The notes: generated by a model not told the origin, from the letters alone. DNA of 43,693 nucleotides from JBELMB01 sp042088665 (GCA_042088665.1 JBELMB010000026.1:1-43693), one strand, 5' to 3'; positions 34,521-42,422 are shown, counted from the stretch's first letter. Translations and numbers: made by a program.

Positions 34521-34561
34521 CCCCCTCCCTACCGCCCTTTATCCTGCAGCGATTCGCTGAA
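34521..34561. repeat. 41-nt element upstream of a tandem array, copy B
   Basis: This is the second copy of the element at 20803-20843, 43 nt after the transglycosylase stop codon. Six of the seven differences are transitions. The tail CAGCGA-T-TCGCTG is a perfect dyad here, degraded in copy A. The octamer array starts 81 nt further on. Confidence 0.6.
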
Positions 34562-34642
34562 GGATTGTTGAACGTCCGACCGCCTGATGTTTTGGGTGGC
34601 GCGTGCGGCTTGCATCTGCGGCTGGATCATGGCGCCTCTTTC

Positions 34643-34851
34643 GAGGCAACGAGGCAACGAGGCAACGAGGCAACGAGGCAACGAGGCAACGAGGCANNNN
34701 NNNNNNNNNNNNNNNNNNNNNNNNNNNNNNNNNNNNNNNNNNNNNNNNNNNNNNNNNNNNNNNNNNNNNNNNNNNNNNNNNNNNNNNNNNNNNNNNCGAG
34801 GCAACGAGGCAACGAGGCAACGAGGCAACGAGGCAACGAGGCAACGAGGCA
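34643..34851. repeat. Octamer tandem array (GAGGCAAC)n interrupted by assembly gap
   Basis: Six full GAGGCAAC units plus a partial one lie on the left of the gap and six plus a partial one on the right. All full units are identical. The array ends 21 bp beyond the plsY stop codon, in the convergent gap with the transglycosylase gene. The true length is unknown. The frame is open in several phases because 8 is not a multiple of 3; this is not coding evidence. Confidence 0.95.
34697..34796. other. Assembly gap (100 N)
   Basis: Exactly 100 undetermined bases lie in the middle of the octamer array. Identical repeat sequence on both sides indicates that the gap is probably more of the same array. 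Confidence 0.98.
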
Positions 34852-34872
34852 GGCGCAGACCTTGGGCCCTTG

Positions 34873-35478
34873 TCAGGTTTTCTTGCCGATCTTCGGCTCT
34901 GTACCATCCTTGAGCCGCGCGAGGTTCTCGCGATGGCGCCAGTAGATCAGCAGCGTCAGCAGGGTGCCGGTGATGATCAGATCGAGGCGCCCGAAGAAGA
35001 ACATCCACACGGTGCTGGCCATCGCCGCGACCAGCGCGCCCACCGATGAGATTCGCGTCAGCGCAACCGCCGCCAGCCATGTTGCGCAACAGGCGAGGCC
35101 GACGGGCCATGCGAGGCTCAGCAAAGTGCCGAGAAAGGTCGCCACACCCTTGCCGCCCTTGAACCGCAACCAAACCGGGTAGCAATGGCCGATCATCGCG
35201 GCCAGCCCGGCCATCTGCATCGCGCCGCCATCGCGGGAAAACGCCCATGCGGCGAAGACCGCCGCCGCGCCTTTTGCACCGTCCAGCAGCAGGGTGGCTG
35301 CCGCCGCGGGTTTGCTGCCGGTGCGCAGGACATTGGTAGCCCCGATGTTGCCCGAACCGATCTTGCGCAGATCGCCAAGGTTCATCATGCGGGCGATCAG
35401 CACGCCAAACGGCACGGACCCCATCAAGTAGCCCACCACGGCCCAAAGGCCGAGCAGCCCGGCATCGGTCTGGAACAT
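34873..35478 (-). CDS. plsY: Acyl-phosphate:glycerol-3-phosphate acyltransferase
   Basis: The product is 201 aa, an integral membrane protein with several hydrophobic segments. The conserved loops are SGNIGATNVLRT (residues 42-53) and GHCYPVWLRFKGGKGVAT, which bind the acyl phosphate and glycerol 3-phosphate in PlsY. It makes lysophosphatidate, the first step of phospholipid synthesis. It follows the dihydroorotase-like gene by 12 bp with GGAGGG between them, so it is translated from the same minus-strand transcript. Confidence 0.95.
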   Translation of the reverse strand: MFQTDAGLLGLWAVVGYLMGSVPFGVLIARMMNLGDLRKIGSGNIGATNVLRTGSKPAAAATLLLDGAKGAAAVFAAWAFSRDGGAMQMAGLAAMIGHCYPVWLRFKGGKGVATFLGTLLSLAWPVGLACCATWLAAVALTRISSVGALVAAMASTVWMFFFGRLDLIITGTLLTLLIYWRHRENLARLKDGTEPKIGKKT

Positions 35479-35490
35479 CGCTTTGCCCTC

Positions 35491-36783
35491 CTAGGCGTCG
35501 AACACGCGTTGGCCGCCGACCCAGGTGCCCAGCACCTTGCCCTGCAGGCGGGCGCCGTCGAAGGGGGTGTTCTTTGATTTCGAGCGCAGCTTGAACCGGT
35601 CCAGCACCAGCGGCTTGTCCGGATCAAACAGCACGAGGTCCGCCGGGGCGCCTGCGCTCAGCCGTCCGCAGGCCAGTCCCAGACGCCGCGCCGGGTTCAG
35701 CGCCAGCGCGCGGAACAGCACTGGCAGGCTGAGCGCCTCGGCATGGTAGAGACGCAGCAGCACAGGCAGCATCGTTTCCAGCCCGACGGCGCCAGAGGCG
35801 GCTTCTTCGTAGGGCAGGCGCTTGCTTTCCTCGTCTTGCGGCGTGTGAAACGAGCCGATCATGTCGATCAGGCCGGTGCGGATTGCCTCGACAATGTCGA
35901 GCCGGTCTTCTTCGGCGCGCAGGGGCGGCTTTACCTTGAAGAAGGTGCGGTAATCCGCGACGTCCAGCTCATTCAGCGTCAGGTGATGCATGGAGGTCCC
36001 GGCCGTGACGTCAAAGCCGTTGTCCTTGGCGCGGGCGAGGGCGGGCAGGGCGCGCCGGGTGGTGATCTGGTCGGCGTGATAGGCAACGCCTGTCATCTCG
36101 ACGAGGGCGATGTCACGGTCAAAGCCCATGCGTTCCGCCATGGGAGAGACGCCGGGCAGGCCGCGCAGCGTGGCGAATTTGCCCGAGGTCACGGCAGAGC
36201 CCTGCGTCAGGCCCGGTTCCTGCGGGTGGCCCATGACCAGCGCGCCAAGGCTGCGGGCATAGGTCATCGCGCGCGAAAGGACCTTGGCGTCGGTCACCAC
36301 CTTGTCGCAATCGGTAAAGGCCACGGCGCCGGCGTCCATCAAAAAGCTGATTTCCGTCATCTCGCGCCCGGCGCGCCCCTTGGTCAGGGCGGCCATGTGC
36401 AGCACGTTCACGGGGGCCTCATCCGCGGCGCGGCGGCGCAGGAAATCCAGCGCTTCGGGGGTGTCGATGGGGGGATTGGTGTCGGGGCGGGTCACGATGG
36501 TGGTCACGCCGCCTGCCGCCGCCGCGGCGCCGGCGGTGCCATAGCTTTCCTTGTGCCGGTCGCCGGGTTCGCCCACCTTGACGCCGATATCGACGATGCC
36601 GGGGGCGAGGCATTTGCCGCCGCAGTCCATCACCCGCGCCGCGCCCTGCATCACCTGCGCCACGTCTGCCGGATCGTGCAGGACGCGGGCGATGCGCCCC
36701 TCCGAAAGCACCAGCGCTCCGGTCGCGACCGCGTCTTGCTCTGGGTCGATCAGGCGGGCATTGTGGAGCAGGGTCAGGGACAT
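35491..36783 (-). CDS. Dihydroorotase-like protein, probably catalytically inactive (PyrC' type)
   Basis: The product is 430 aa and has the amidohydrolase fold of class I dihydroorotases. However, the metal-binding signature DxHxHxRxPG reads DIGVKVGEPG at residues 65-74, so both histidines and the substrate-binding arginine are replaced (Gly67, Lys69, Gly71). The segment that normally carries the catalytic Asp (ATDHAP) is IGSFHTPQ (309-316), with Phe312 at the Asp position. In Pseudomonas an inactive PyrC' is required to assemble aspartate transcarbamoylase; pyrB lies in the same minus-strand cluster here, so the same scaffolding role is likely. A genuine dihydroorotase must then exist elsewhere in the genome. 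Confidence 0.88.
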   Translation of the reverse strand: MSLTLLHNARLIDPEQDAVATGALVLSEGRIARVLHDPADVAQVMQGAARVMDCGGKCLAPGIVDIGVKVGEPGDRHKESYGTAGAAAAAGGVTTIVTRPDTNPPIDTPEALDFLRRRAADEAPVNVLHMAALTKGRAGREMTEISFLMDAGAVAFTDCDKVVTDAKVLSRAMTYARSLGALVMGHPQEPGLTQGSAVTSGKFATLRGLPGVSPMAERMGFDRDIALVEMTGVAYHADQITTRRALPALARAKDNGFDVTAGTSMHHLTLNELDVADYRTFFKVKPPLRAEEDRLDIVEAIRTGLIDMIGSFHTPQDEESKRLPYEEAASGAVGLETMLPVLLRLYHAEALSLPVLFRALALNPARRLGLACGRLSAGAPADLVLFDPDKPLVLDRFKLRSKSKNTPFDGARLQGKVLGTWVGGQRVFDA

Positions 36784-36802
36784 ATGAGCACTTTCCGGGC
36801 GT

Positions 36803-37195
36803 TTAGGGCTGCGAGAGGGCCTGGCGGCGGGCCGCTTCGATCTGGGCGCGGGTCCAGTCCGGCGTGGCCTGAAACTTGATCAGGTGCTTGTCGCCGGAGC
36901 GGGTGACCATCTGAACCGCGGCCCCGATGATCCGGGTCTTGGCGACGTCGGTCAGGGGCAGGCGCAGGTCGCCCGGCCCTTGCAAGGCCGTGTCGCCGAG
37001 GGTCCAGATCCTGGCCAGTTCCTCATCCATGAGATACCAGCCGCGCAGCACCACAGCGGCCAGTCCGCCAACGGCGCCGGTCCAGACATGCGGGCTGCCG
37101 AGCAGGGCGAGGACGATCATGCCGATGGCCATCGCGATGGCGGCCATTGTCCAATGGGTGCGCAGGTAGGTGCCACGGTCGGGCGCAAAGATCAT
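36803..37195 (-). CDS. Conserved membrane protein of unknown function
   Basis: The product is 130 aa. Two closely spaced hydrophobic segments (about residues 16-34 and 37-50) form a hairpin. The C-terminal half is soluble with a PH-like strand pattern, for example LPLTDVAKTRIIGAAVQMVT then KHLIKFQA. I do not recognise a named family. It ends 19 bp before the dihydroorotase-like gene and belongs to the pyrB-to-plsY cluster, so it may serve pyrimidine or lipid metabolism, or merely be cotranscribed. Confidence 0.7.
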   Translation of the reverse strand: MIFAPDRGTYLRTHWTMAAIAMAIGMIVLALLGSPHVWTGAVGGLAAVVLRGWYLMDEELARIWTLGDTALQGPGDLRLPLTDVAKTRIIGAAVQMVTRSGDKHLIKFQATPDWTRAQIEAARRQALSQP

Positions 37196-37539
37196 CTTTT
37201 ACCCCTCCGGATGGTGCGAGGCGGGCGTTTCATGGGGTGTCGGCGAAGCGGCGCGCCATGCGGTGCCATGCGACGCTGCCTGTGTGCCCTTGAAACCCCG
37301 CGGAGGCAAAGCGAAACGGCCGCCGGCCTGCGCGCTAGGGTGCGGCGACAGCGCGCGGCGGGGCAGAGTGCCGGTGGTCCTTGCGCAGGGATGTCCGGAA
37401 GCCAATGCGCGCAAGCGGCGCGCAGCACGGGTCTTGTGCCGGGGGGCATGCTTGGCCAAATGCGGCCTCGCGTGCCTCCGGGGCCTCTGGGGCTTCCGGG
37501 GCCTTTGGGGCCGGTCACCAGACGCCGCGCAGCCCATGC
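37196..37539. other. Intergenic stretch in the pyr cluster
   Basis: This 344-bp stretch separates the two unknown membrane-protein genes. It contains two 18-bp near-repeats at 37478-37513 and no gene I can support. It may contain a promoter for the downstream pyrC-like/plsY unit on the minus strand. Confidence 0.5.
37478..37513. repeat. Two 18-bp near-identical tandem units, GGGGCC-rich
   Basis: The units CCGGGGCCTCTGGGGCTT and CCGGGGCCTTTGGGGCCG lie end to end and differ at three positions. They share the GGGCC core seen in other arrays of this window. Confidence 0.65.
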
Positions 37540-38076
37540 TCAGAGCACCAGCGCGAGGATCACAACCACAAGCGCCGCCAGCGCGATCAGCGTGATCTTC
37601 ACCCAACCGGCGAGTCCCTCGGTGGGGGCCGGGGTGCCGCCCGCGCCCTGTCCGCGCGCGCTGTCGCTTTGCAGCATCGCGCCACGGGCCCGGGGGGCGG
37701 GTGCGCCGTAACGGCCGACCAGCGACAGCGGCATCGCGATGTTCAGGTCCTGCGACGTGGCATCAAAGGCCTGCGCCGGCAGAACCACCACGTGGCCGGT
37801 GAGCGTGTCGATGCGCGCCTTGTCCGCGCCAAGCACCTTGGGCGACAGGTCATGCGCATCGGCCAGGTACTGGCTCAGCGGCATCGGACCAAGGTCGCGC
37901 AGGTCGATGACCTCGACAAAACCCTCGCGCAGGCGCTCTGCGCCCAATGCATATTTCAGCGGCCACTCGCCGGTGCCCGCCATGGAGGCAAAACGTTCGA
38001 CCGCTTCAGCGGGGAGATCCAGATGCAGCAGGGTGACGGTCAGCCGGTCCGAGCCGTTGATATGAAACCGAGTCAT
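37540..38076 (-). CDS. Tail-anchored membrane protein of unknown function beside pyrB
   Basis: The product is 178 aa. Residues 1-125 are soluble; a Gly/Pro/Ala-rich linker (about 124-153) leads to one C-terminal hydrophobic helix (about 157-178), so it is probably tail-anchored with the bulk in the cytoplasm. No named domain is recognised. It starts 64 bp after the pyrB stop codon on the same strand. Being next to aspartate carbamoyltransferase may indicate membrane recruitment of pyrimidine enzymes (speculative). Confidence 0.72.
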   Translation of the reverse strand: MTRFHINGSDRLTVTLLHLDLPAEAVERFASMAGTGEWPLKYALGAERLREGFVEVIDLRDLGPMPLSQYLADAHDLSPKVLGADKARIDTLTGHVVVLPAQAFDATSQDLNIAMPLSLVGRYGAPAPRARGAMLQSDSARGQGAGGTPAPTEGLAGWVKITLIALAALVVVILALVL

Positions 38077-38140
38077 TGTGCAGCCCTCTTTTTGAGCTCA
38101 CGGAGCCATCCGGCACCGTGTCCGACAAGGGGAAACAGGA

Positions 38141-39091
38141 TCAAACCATCACCTCTTTTGGCCGCGCACGCAGGTTGCGGGCCAAAAGATCCATCGCGGC
38201 CATACGCACCGCCACACCCATTTCCACCTGGTCCTGGATCACCGAGCGGTTGATGTCATCCGCCAGCGTACCGTCAATCTCGACTCCGCGGTTCATCGGG
38301 CCGGGGTGCATGACGATGGCGTCGGGCTTTGCGCAGGCGAGCTTGTCGGCATCCAGACCGTAGCGGTGGTAATACTCCCGCTCCGACGGGATAAAGCCGC
38401 CGTCCATACGCTCTCGCTGGAGGCGCAGCATCATCACCACGTCGACGTCGCGCAGGCCTTCGCGCATGTCCTCGTAGACCTCGACGCCAAAATCGCCGAT
38501 CCCGGAGGGCATCAGGGTGGCAGGACCGATCAGGCGAATGCGGCTTTCCATCTTGTGCAGCAGCAGCAGGTTCGAGCGGGCCACGCGGCTGTGTGCGATA
38601 TCGCCGCAGATGGCGATGTTCAGGCGGTGCAGGCGGCCCTTCGCGCGGCGGATCGTCAGCGCATCCAGCAGCGCCTGCGTGGGGTGCTCATGGCGGCCAT
38701 CCCCGGCGTTCAGCACCGCGCAATGCACCTTTTGGGCGAGCAGGTCGACAGCGCCGGAATGCGGATGACGCACCACCAGCAGATCGGGGTGCATGGCGTT
38801 CAACGTCATGGCGGTGTCGATCAGGGTCTCGCCCTTCTTGATCGAGGAGGCCTGCATCGACATGTTCATCACATCTGCCCCGAGACGCTTGCCCGCCAGC
38901 TCGAACGAGGCCTGCGTGCGGGTCGAATTCTCGAAGAACATGTTGACCTGTGTCAGACCGGCGAGGGCGCGGGCGCCCGCGTCGCGACGCCGGTTGACGG
39001 CCACGTACTGGTCCGAGAGGTCAAGCAGCGTGGTGATTTCATCGGCGCGCAGGGGCTCGATCCCGAGCAGGTGGCGGTGGTCGAAACGCAT
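38141..39091 (-). CDS. pyrB: Aspartate carbamoyltransferase catalytic subunit
   Basis: The product is 316 aa. Carbamoyl-phosphate loop FFENSTRTQASFE and the motifs DGRHEHPTQALLD and MHPGPMNRGVEI are intact, so the catalytic residues are present. It condenses carbamoyl phosphate and aspartate in de novo pyrimidine synthesis. No regulatory PyrI gene is nearby; instead an inactive-looking dihydroorotase lies downstream, as in pseudomonad-type ATCase. The ATG at 39091 follows GAGGA; the frame stays open far upstream to 40180, but that part only mirrors the uracil-DNA glycosylase gene on the other strand. Confidence 0.95.
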   Translation of the reverse strand: MRFDHRHLLGIEPLRADEITTLLDLSDQYVAVNRRRDAGARALAGLTQVNMFFENSTRTQASFELAGKRLGADVMNMSMQASSIKKGETLIDTAMTLNAMHPDLLVVRHPHSGAVDLLAQKVHCAVLNAGDGRHEHPTQALLDALTIRRAKGRLHRLNIAICGDIAHSRVARSNLLLLHKMESRIRLIGPATLMPSGIGDFGVEVYEDMREGLRDVDVVMMLRLQRERMDGGFIPSEREYYHRYGLDADKLACAKPDAIVMHPGPMNRGVEIDGTLADDINRSVIQDQVEMGVAVRMAAMDLLARNLRARPKEVMV

Positions 39092-39254
39092 GGGATCCTC
39101 GCAGGGGCAATGCGCTCTTGTACGAAGGGGGCGTGCGGGGGGCAAGTGGTCGGGCGTCTGGCGGAGCGGGGTCCGCGGCAAGCCGCCAAGCGGCCCGCCC
39201 AAGTGCTGTGACCGGCGCCCTTGCTGGGCGGTGTCTGATCCGGAGGTTGATCGG

Positions 39255-39314
39255 GTGTTTGGGCCAGTGTTTGGGCCAGTGTTTGGGCCAGTGTCTGGTC
39301 CGGTGTTCGGTCCA
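39255..39314. repeat. Five 12-bp tandem repeats (GTGTTTGGGCCA)
   Basis: Three exact units of GTGTTTGGGCCA are followed by two diverged ones (GTGTCTGGTCCG, GTGTTCGGTCCA), filling 60 bp of the divergent pyrB/uracil-DNA glycosylase promoter region. The array could affect either promoter. Confidence 0.85.
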
Positions 39315-39376
39315 ATGAAACGCCCGGCAGGCGGATTACGGTTCAGCCTCCGGCAAGGCCCTGATAAACAAGCGCC

Positions 39377-40165
39377 ATGGATTCGGGATTGGATTGGCAC
39401 GCGGCCCACGCCGCCCTCGCATGGCAGGTGGAGATGGGCGCGCTTGACGCGCTTTGCGAAGCGCCGCTGGACCGCTTTGCGGCGGAACAGGCGGCGCGGG
39501 CGGCAGCCGAGGCAAAACGCGCCGAGGCGGCGCCTGCGTCCCCCGGTGTCATTCCCGTCCGGCGCGACGAGCCAGATCCCTTGGCCGAGGCGCAGACCGC
39601 GGCCAAGGCGGCGCGCGATTTGCCGGGTCTGCAGGCGGCGCTGGCGGACTATCCCCATTGCGAGCTGCGGCGCGGCGCCCGCAACCTTGTCTTTGCCGAC
39701 GGTGTGCCGGGCGCGCGGGTGATGTTCGTGGGCGAGGCCCCGGGCCGCGACGAGGATCTGCAGGGCAAACCCTTTGTCGGGCGCGCCGGCCAGTTGCTGG
39801 ACAAGATGCTCGCGGCGGTGGGCCTCTCCCGTCTGGAGAGCGTCTACATCACCAATGTGCTGCCGTGGCGGCCCCCGCAGAACCGCGACCCGAAACCGCA
39901 GGAGATCGCCATGATGCTGCCTTTCCTGCAGCGCCATATCGCGCTGGCGGATCCGGATCTGCTGGTGGTTGTGGGCAACATCTCTTGTCAGGCGCTGCTG
40001 GGCAAACGCGGCATCACCCGGCTGCGCGGCACTTGGGTCGAGGCCGCCGACCGCCCGGCGCTGCCCATGGTCCATCCCGCCTACCTGTTGCGCAATCCAC
40101 ATGCCAAGCGTGAGGCATGGGCCGACATGCTGGCGTTGCGCGCGCGTCTGGACAGCCTGTCCTGA
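39377..40165 (+). CDS. Uracil-DNA glycosylase, family 4-like
   Basis: The product is 262 aa. The family 4 signatures are GEAPGRDEDLQGKPFVG (residues 119-135) and HPAYLLRNPHAKRE near the C-terminus, with TNVLPWRPPQNRDP between. The enzyme excises uracil from DNA. Classical family 4 enzymes hold a [4Fe-4S] cluster on four cysteines; here only Cys27, Cys95 and Cys204 occur, so the usual cluster seems impossible. An alanine- and glutamate-rich N-terminal 90 residues are an extension. It is divergent from pyrB across a 12-bp repeat array and 26 bp upstream of moaB. Confidence 0.9.
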   Translation: MDSGLDWHAAHAALAWQVEMGALDALCEAPLDRFAAEQAARAAAEAKRAEAAPASPGVIPVRRDEPDPLAEAQTAAKAARDLPGLQAALADYPHCELRRGARNLVFADGVPGARVMFVGEAPGRDEDLQGKPFVGRAGQLLDKMLAAVGLSRLESVYITNVLPWRPPQNRDPKPQEIAMMLPFLQRHIALADPDLLVVVGNISCQALLGKRGITRLRGTWVEAADRPALPMVHPAYLLRNPHAKREAWADMLALRARLDSLS

Positions 40166-40191
40166 GACTTCATTTTCCAAAGGAGCCTTCC

Positions 40192-40734
40192 ATGTCCCGC
40201 ATCGACGAGACCAAAGAATTTTTTCCCACGCGCATTGCGATCCTGACCGTCTCCGACACCCGCAGCGAAGAGGATGACCGGTCCGGTGATACGCTCGTGG
40301 CGCGGCTGGAGGGGGACGGGCATGTCCTGGCCGCGCGGCGCATCGTGCGGGACGAACGCGACATGATTGCCGCCCAGCTGCGCGACTGGATCGCCAATCC
40401 CGACATCGACGTGATCATCTCGACCGGGGGGACGGGACTGACCGGGCGCGACGTGACCGTCGAGGCGCATCGGGACGTCTATGAAAAGGAGATCGACGCC
40501 TTCGGCACGGTCTTTACCCTCGTTTCATTCCAAAAAATTGGCACATCGGCTGTGCAGAGCCGCGCAACCGGGGGCGTTGCGGGGGGCACCTACCTGTTTG
40601 CCTTGCCGGGCTCCACCGGGGCATGCAAGGACGCATGGGACGAGATTTTGCGCTTGCAGCTCGATTATCGTCACCGGCCGTGTAATTTCGTCGAAATTTT
40701 TCCCAGATTGGACGAACATCAGCGACGGAAGTGA
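40192..40734 (+). CDS. moaB: Molybdenum cofactor biosynthesis protein B
   Basis: The product is 180 aa with the MoaB/Mog fold: VSDTRSEEDDRSGDTL (residues 20-35), the STGGTGLTGRDVT molybdopterin-binding loop and ALPGSTGACKDAW. In E. coli MoaB is dispensable, while in bacteria lacking MogA it adenylylates molybdopterin. AAAGGAG precedes the ATG at 7-8 nt. It lies 26 bp after the uracil-DNA glycosylase gene, probably as one unit. Confidence 0.93.
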   Translation: MSRIDETKEFFPTRIAILTVSDTRSEEDDRSGDTLVARLEGDGHVLAARRIVRDERDMIAAQLRDWIANPDIDVIISTGGTGLTGRDVTVEAHRDVYEKEIDAFGTVFTLVSFQKIGTSAVQSRATGGVAGGTYLFALPGSTGACKDAWDEILRLQLDYRHRPCNFVEIFPRLDEHQRRK

Positions 40735-40833
40735 CGCGCGGCCCCGTTTAAGGCCCGACGGCTTGGCAACTGCGTGTTTTTCGCTACATGGAAATACAGG
40801 GACGCCCGCCGCCCGTTTTGGAGACCGAACACG

Positions 40834-42294
40834 ATGCGCTTTTTGCGAAAGAGCCTGATGGGCCTTTTCCTTGTGTCCCTGACGCTGGGTTTGCTGGCCT
40901 ATGCCGGGATCATGGTGCGCGATGCTGTGCAGGCCCGCATGAGCGAAGAACCGCGGCAGCGCCCCGCGCGCGAACGTGTCTTTGTTGTCAACGTGGTGCC
41001 GGTGGCCTTTGAGACCGTTGTGCCGGTGCTGACGGCCTTTGGCGAAGTGCAGAGCCGACGGACGCTGGAGCTGCGCTCGGCGGCATCGGGGGCCTTGATC
41101 GATCTGGACCCGGGCTTTGTCGAAGGGGGCAAGGTGGTGCAGGGGCAGTTGCTGGCGCGGGTCGACCCGGCTGATGCGGAGTCGGCGCTGGTGCGGTCCG
41201 AAAGCGATGTTCTGGACGCGCAGGCGGAGGTCCGCGAGGCAGATCGCGCGATCGTGTTGGCGCGTGATGAGCTGACCGCGGCGCAGGACCAGGTGCGGTT
41301 GCGGGAACGGGCGCTGGACCGCGCGCAGGATCTGCTGGTGCGGCGCGCGGGCACCGAGGCCGCCGTCGAAAGCGCCGAACTGGCCCTGTCCTCGGCGCGG
41401 CAGTCGGTCTTGGTGCAACGTCAGGCGGTGGCCACGGCGGAGGCGCGCATCGATCAGGCGGCGACGCGGCTGAAACGGTCCGAGATCGCGCTGGATGAGG
41501 CGGCACGCCGCCTGTCGGACACCGAAGTGCGGGCCGCCTTTGACGGCACGTTGTCGGATGTGACCGTTGTGGCCGGGCGGCTGGTGTCGACGAATGAACG
41601 GTTGGCGCAACTGGTGGATCCGCAGGCGCTGGAAGTGGCGTTCCGCGTCTCGACAGAGGCTTACGCGCGGCTGCTGGACGATGCCGGTGTCTTGCGGCCT
41701 GCGCCGGTGCGCGCGACACTGGATCTGTTTGGCACCGACATCCATGCGACCGGCGTGCTGTCGCGCGAGGGCGCAACAGTCGGAGACGGGCAGACGGGCC
41801 GGTTGCTGTTCGCTTCGCTGGAAGCGCCGCGCGGGTTCAAGCCCGGGGATTTCGTGTCGGTCGAGATCGAAGAGCCGGAACTGCCCTTCGTGGCACGTCT
41901 GCCCGCCACGGCGCTGGGGGCGGATGGTGCCGTGCTGGCATTGAACGCCGAAGAGCGGCTGGAGCCCATCGAAGTGCGGCTCATGCGTCGGCAGGGCGAT
42001 GACGTGCTGATCCGGTCGCGTGATCTGCGGGACCGCGAAGTGGTGGCGGAACGCACACCGCTGCTGGGCGCAGGCATCAAGGTCTCGCCCCTGCGCAGCG
42101 GCGCAGCGGACGCAGCCCCGGAAGCGCCTGAAATGCTGGAATTGACCGAAGAGCGCCGCGCCAAGCTGGTGGCCTTTGTCGAAGGCAACAACAGGATGCC
42201 GGCGGAGGCCAAGTCGCGCATCCTGTCGCAACTGGCGCAAAAGGAAGTGCCTGCGCGCATGGTGGAACGCATCGAATCGCGGATGGGCGGTTGA
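40834..42294 (+). CDS. RND efflux periplasmic adaptor (HlyD/MFP family)
   Basis: The product is 486 aa. One N-terminal membrane segment (about residues 8-26) anchors it. A beta-barrel/lipoyl half (RSAASGALIDLDPGFVEGG) is followed by a long alpha-helical hairpin (about 110-230) and the returning lipoyl motif VRAAFDGTLSDVTVVAGRLV. It connects an inner-membrane RND pump to an outer-membrane channel. An unusual C-terminal helical tail (about 430-486, with ELTEERRAKLVAFVEGN) extends past the usual domain. The pump gene follows 249 bp downstream, with a tandem array between them. Confidence 0.9.
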   Translation: MRFLRKSLMGLFLVSLTLGLLAYAGIMVRDAVQARMSEEPRQRPARERVFVVNVVPVAFETVVPVLTAFGEVQSRRTLELRSAASGALIDLDPGFVEGGKVVQGQLLARVDPADAESALVRSESDVLDAQAEVREADRAIVLARDELTAAQDQVRLRERALDRAQDLLVRRAGTEAAVESAELALSSARQSVLVQRQAVATAEARIDQAATRLKRSEIALDEAARRLSDTEVRAAFDGTLSDVTVVAGRLVSTNERLAQLVDPQALEVAFRVSTEAYARLLDDAGVLRPAPVRATLDLFGTDIHATGVLSREGATVGDGQTGRLLFASLEAPRGFKPGDFVSVEIEEPELPFVARLPATALGADGAVLALNAEERLEPIEVRLMRRQGDDVLIRSRDLRDREVVAERTPLLGAGIKVSPLRSGAADAAPEAPEMLELTEERRAKLVAFVEGNNRMPAEAKSRILSQLAQKEVPARMVERIESRMGG

Positions 42295-42367
42295 CGGCCG
42301 GGGTTTCCCGGCGCCAGCCGCGCTGTGCCTGTGTGAGCAACGAGACGGCGCGATGACATTTGCCCTT

Positions 42368-42422
42368 GGGCCAGAGACGGGCCAGAGACGGGCCAGAGAC
42401 GGGCCAGAGACGGGCCAGAGAC
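42368..42422. repeat. Five 11-bp tandem repeats (GGGCCAGAGAC)
   Basis: There are five exact units of GGGCCAGAGAC, followed by diverged fragments (CAGAGACGGGG, CTGAGACGGGA) up to about 42495. It lies between adaptor and pump genes, where it will be part of their mRNA leader if they are cotranscribed. Confidence 0.9.

Noticed and set aside
34643..34851. CRISPR array
   Set aside because: The 8-bp units are contiguous with no spacers, and there are no cas genes. The same holds for the other arrays.
38141..40180. A 679-residue minus-strand protein continuous with PyrB
   Set aside because: The extension upstream of 39091 is antisense to the uracil-DNA glycosylase gene and has no PyrB similarity; a good start with GAGGA sits at 39091.
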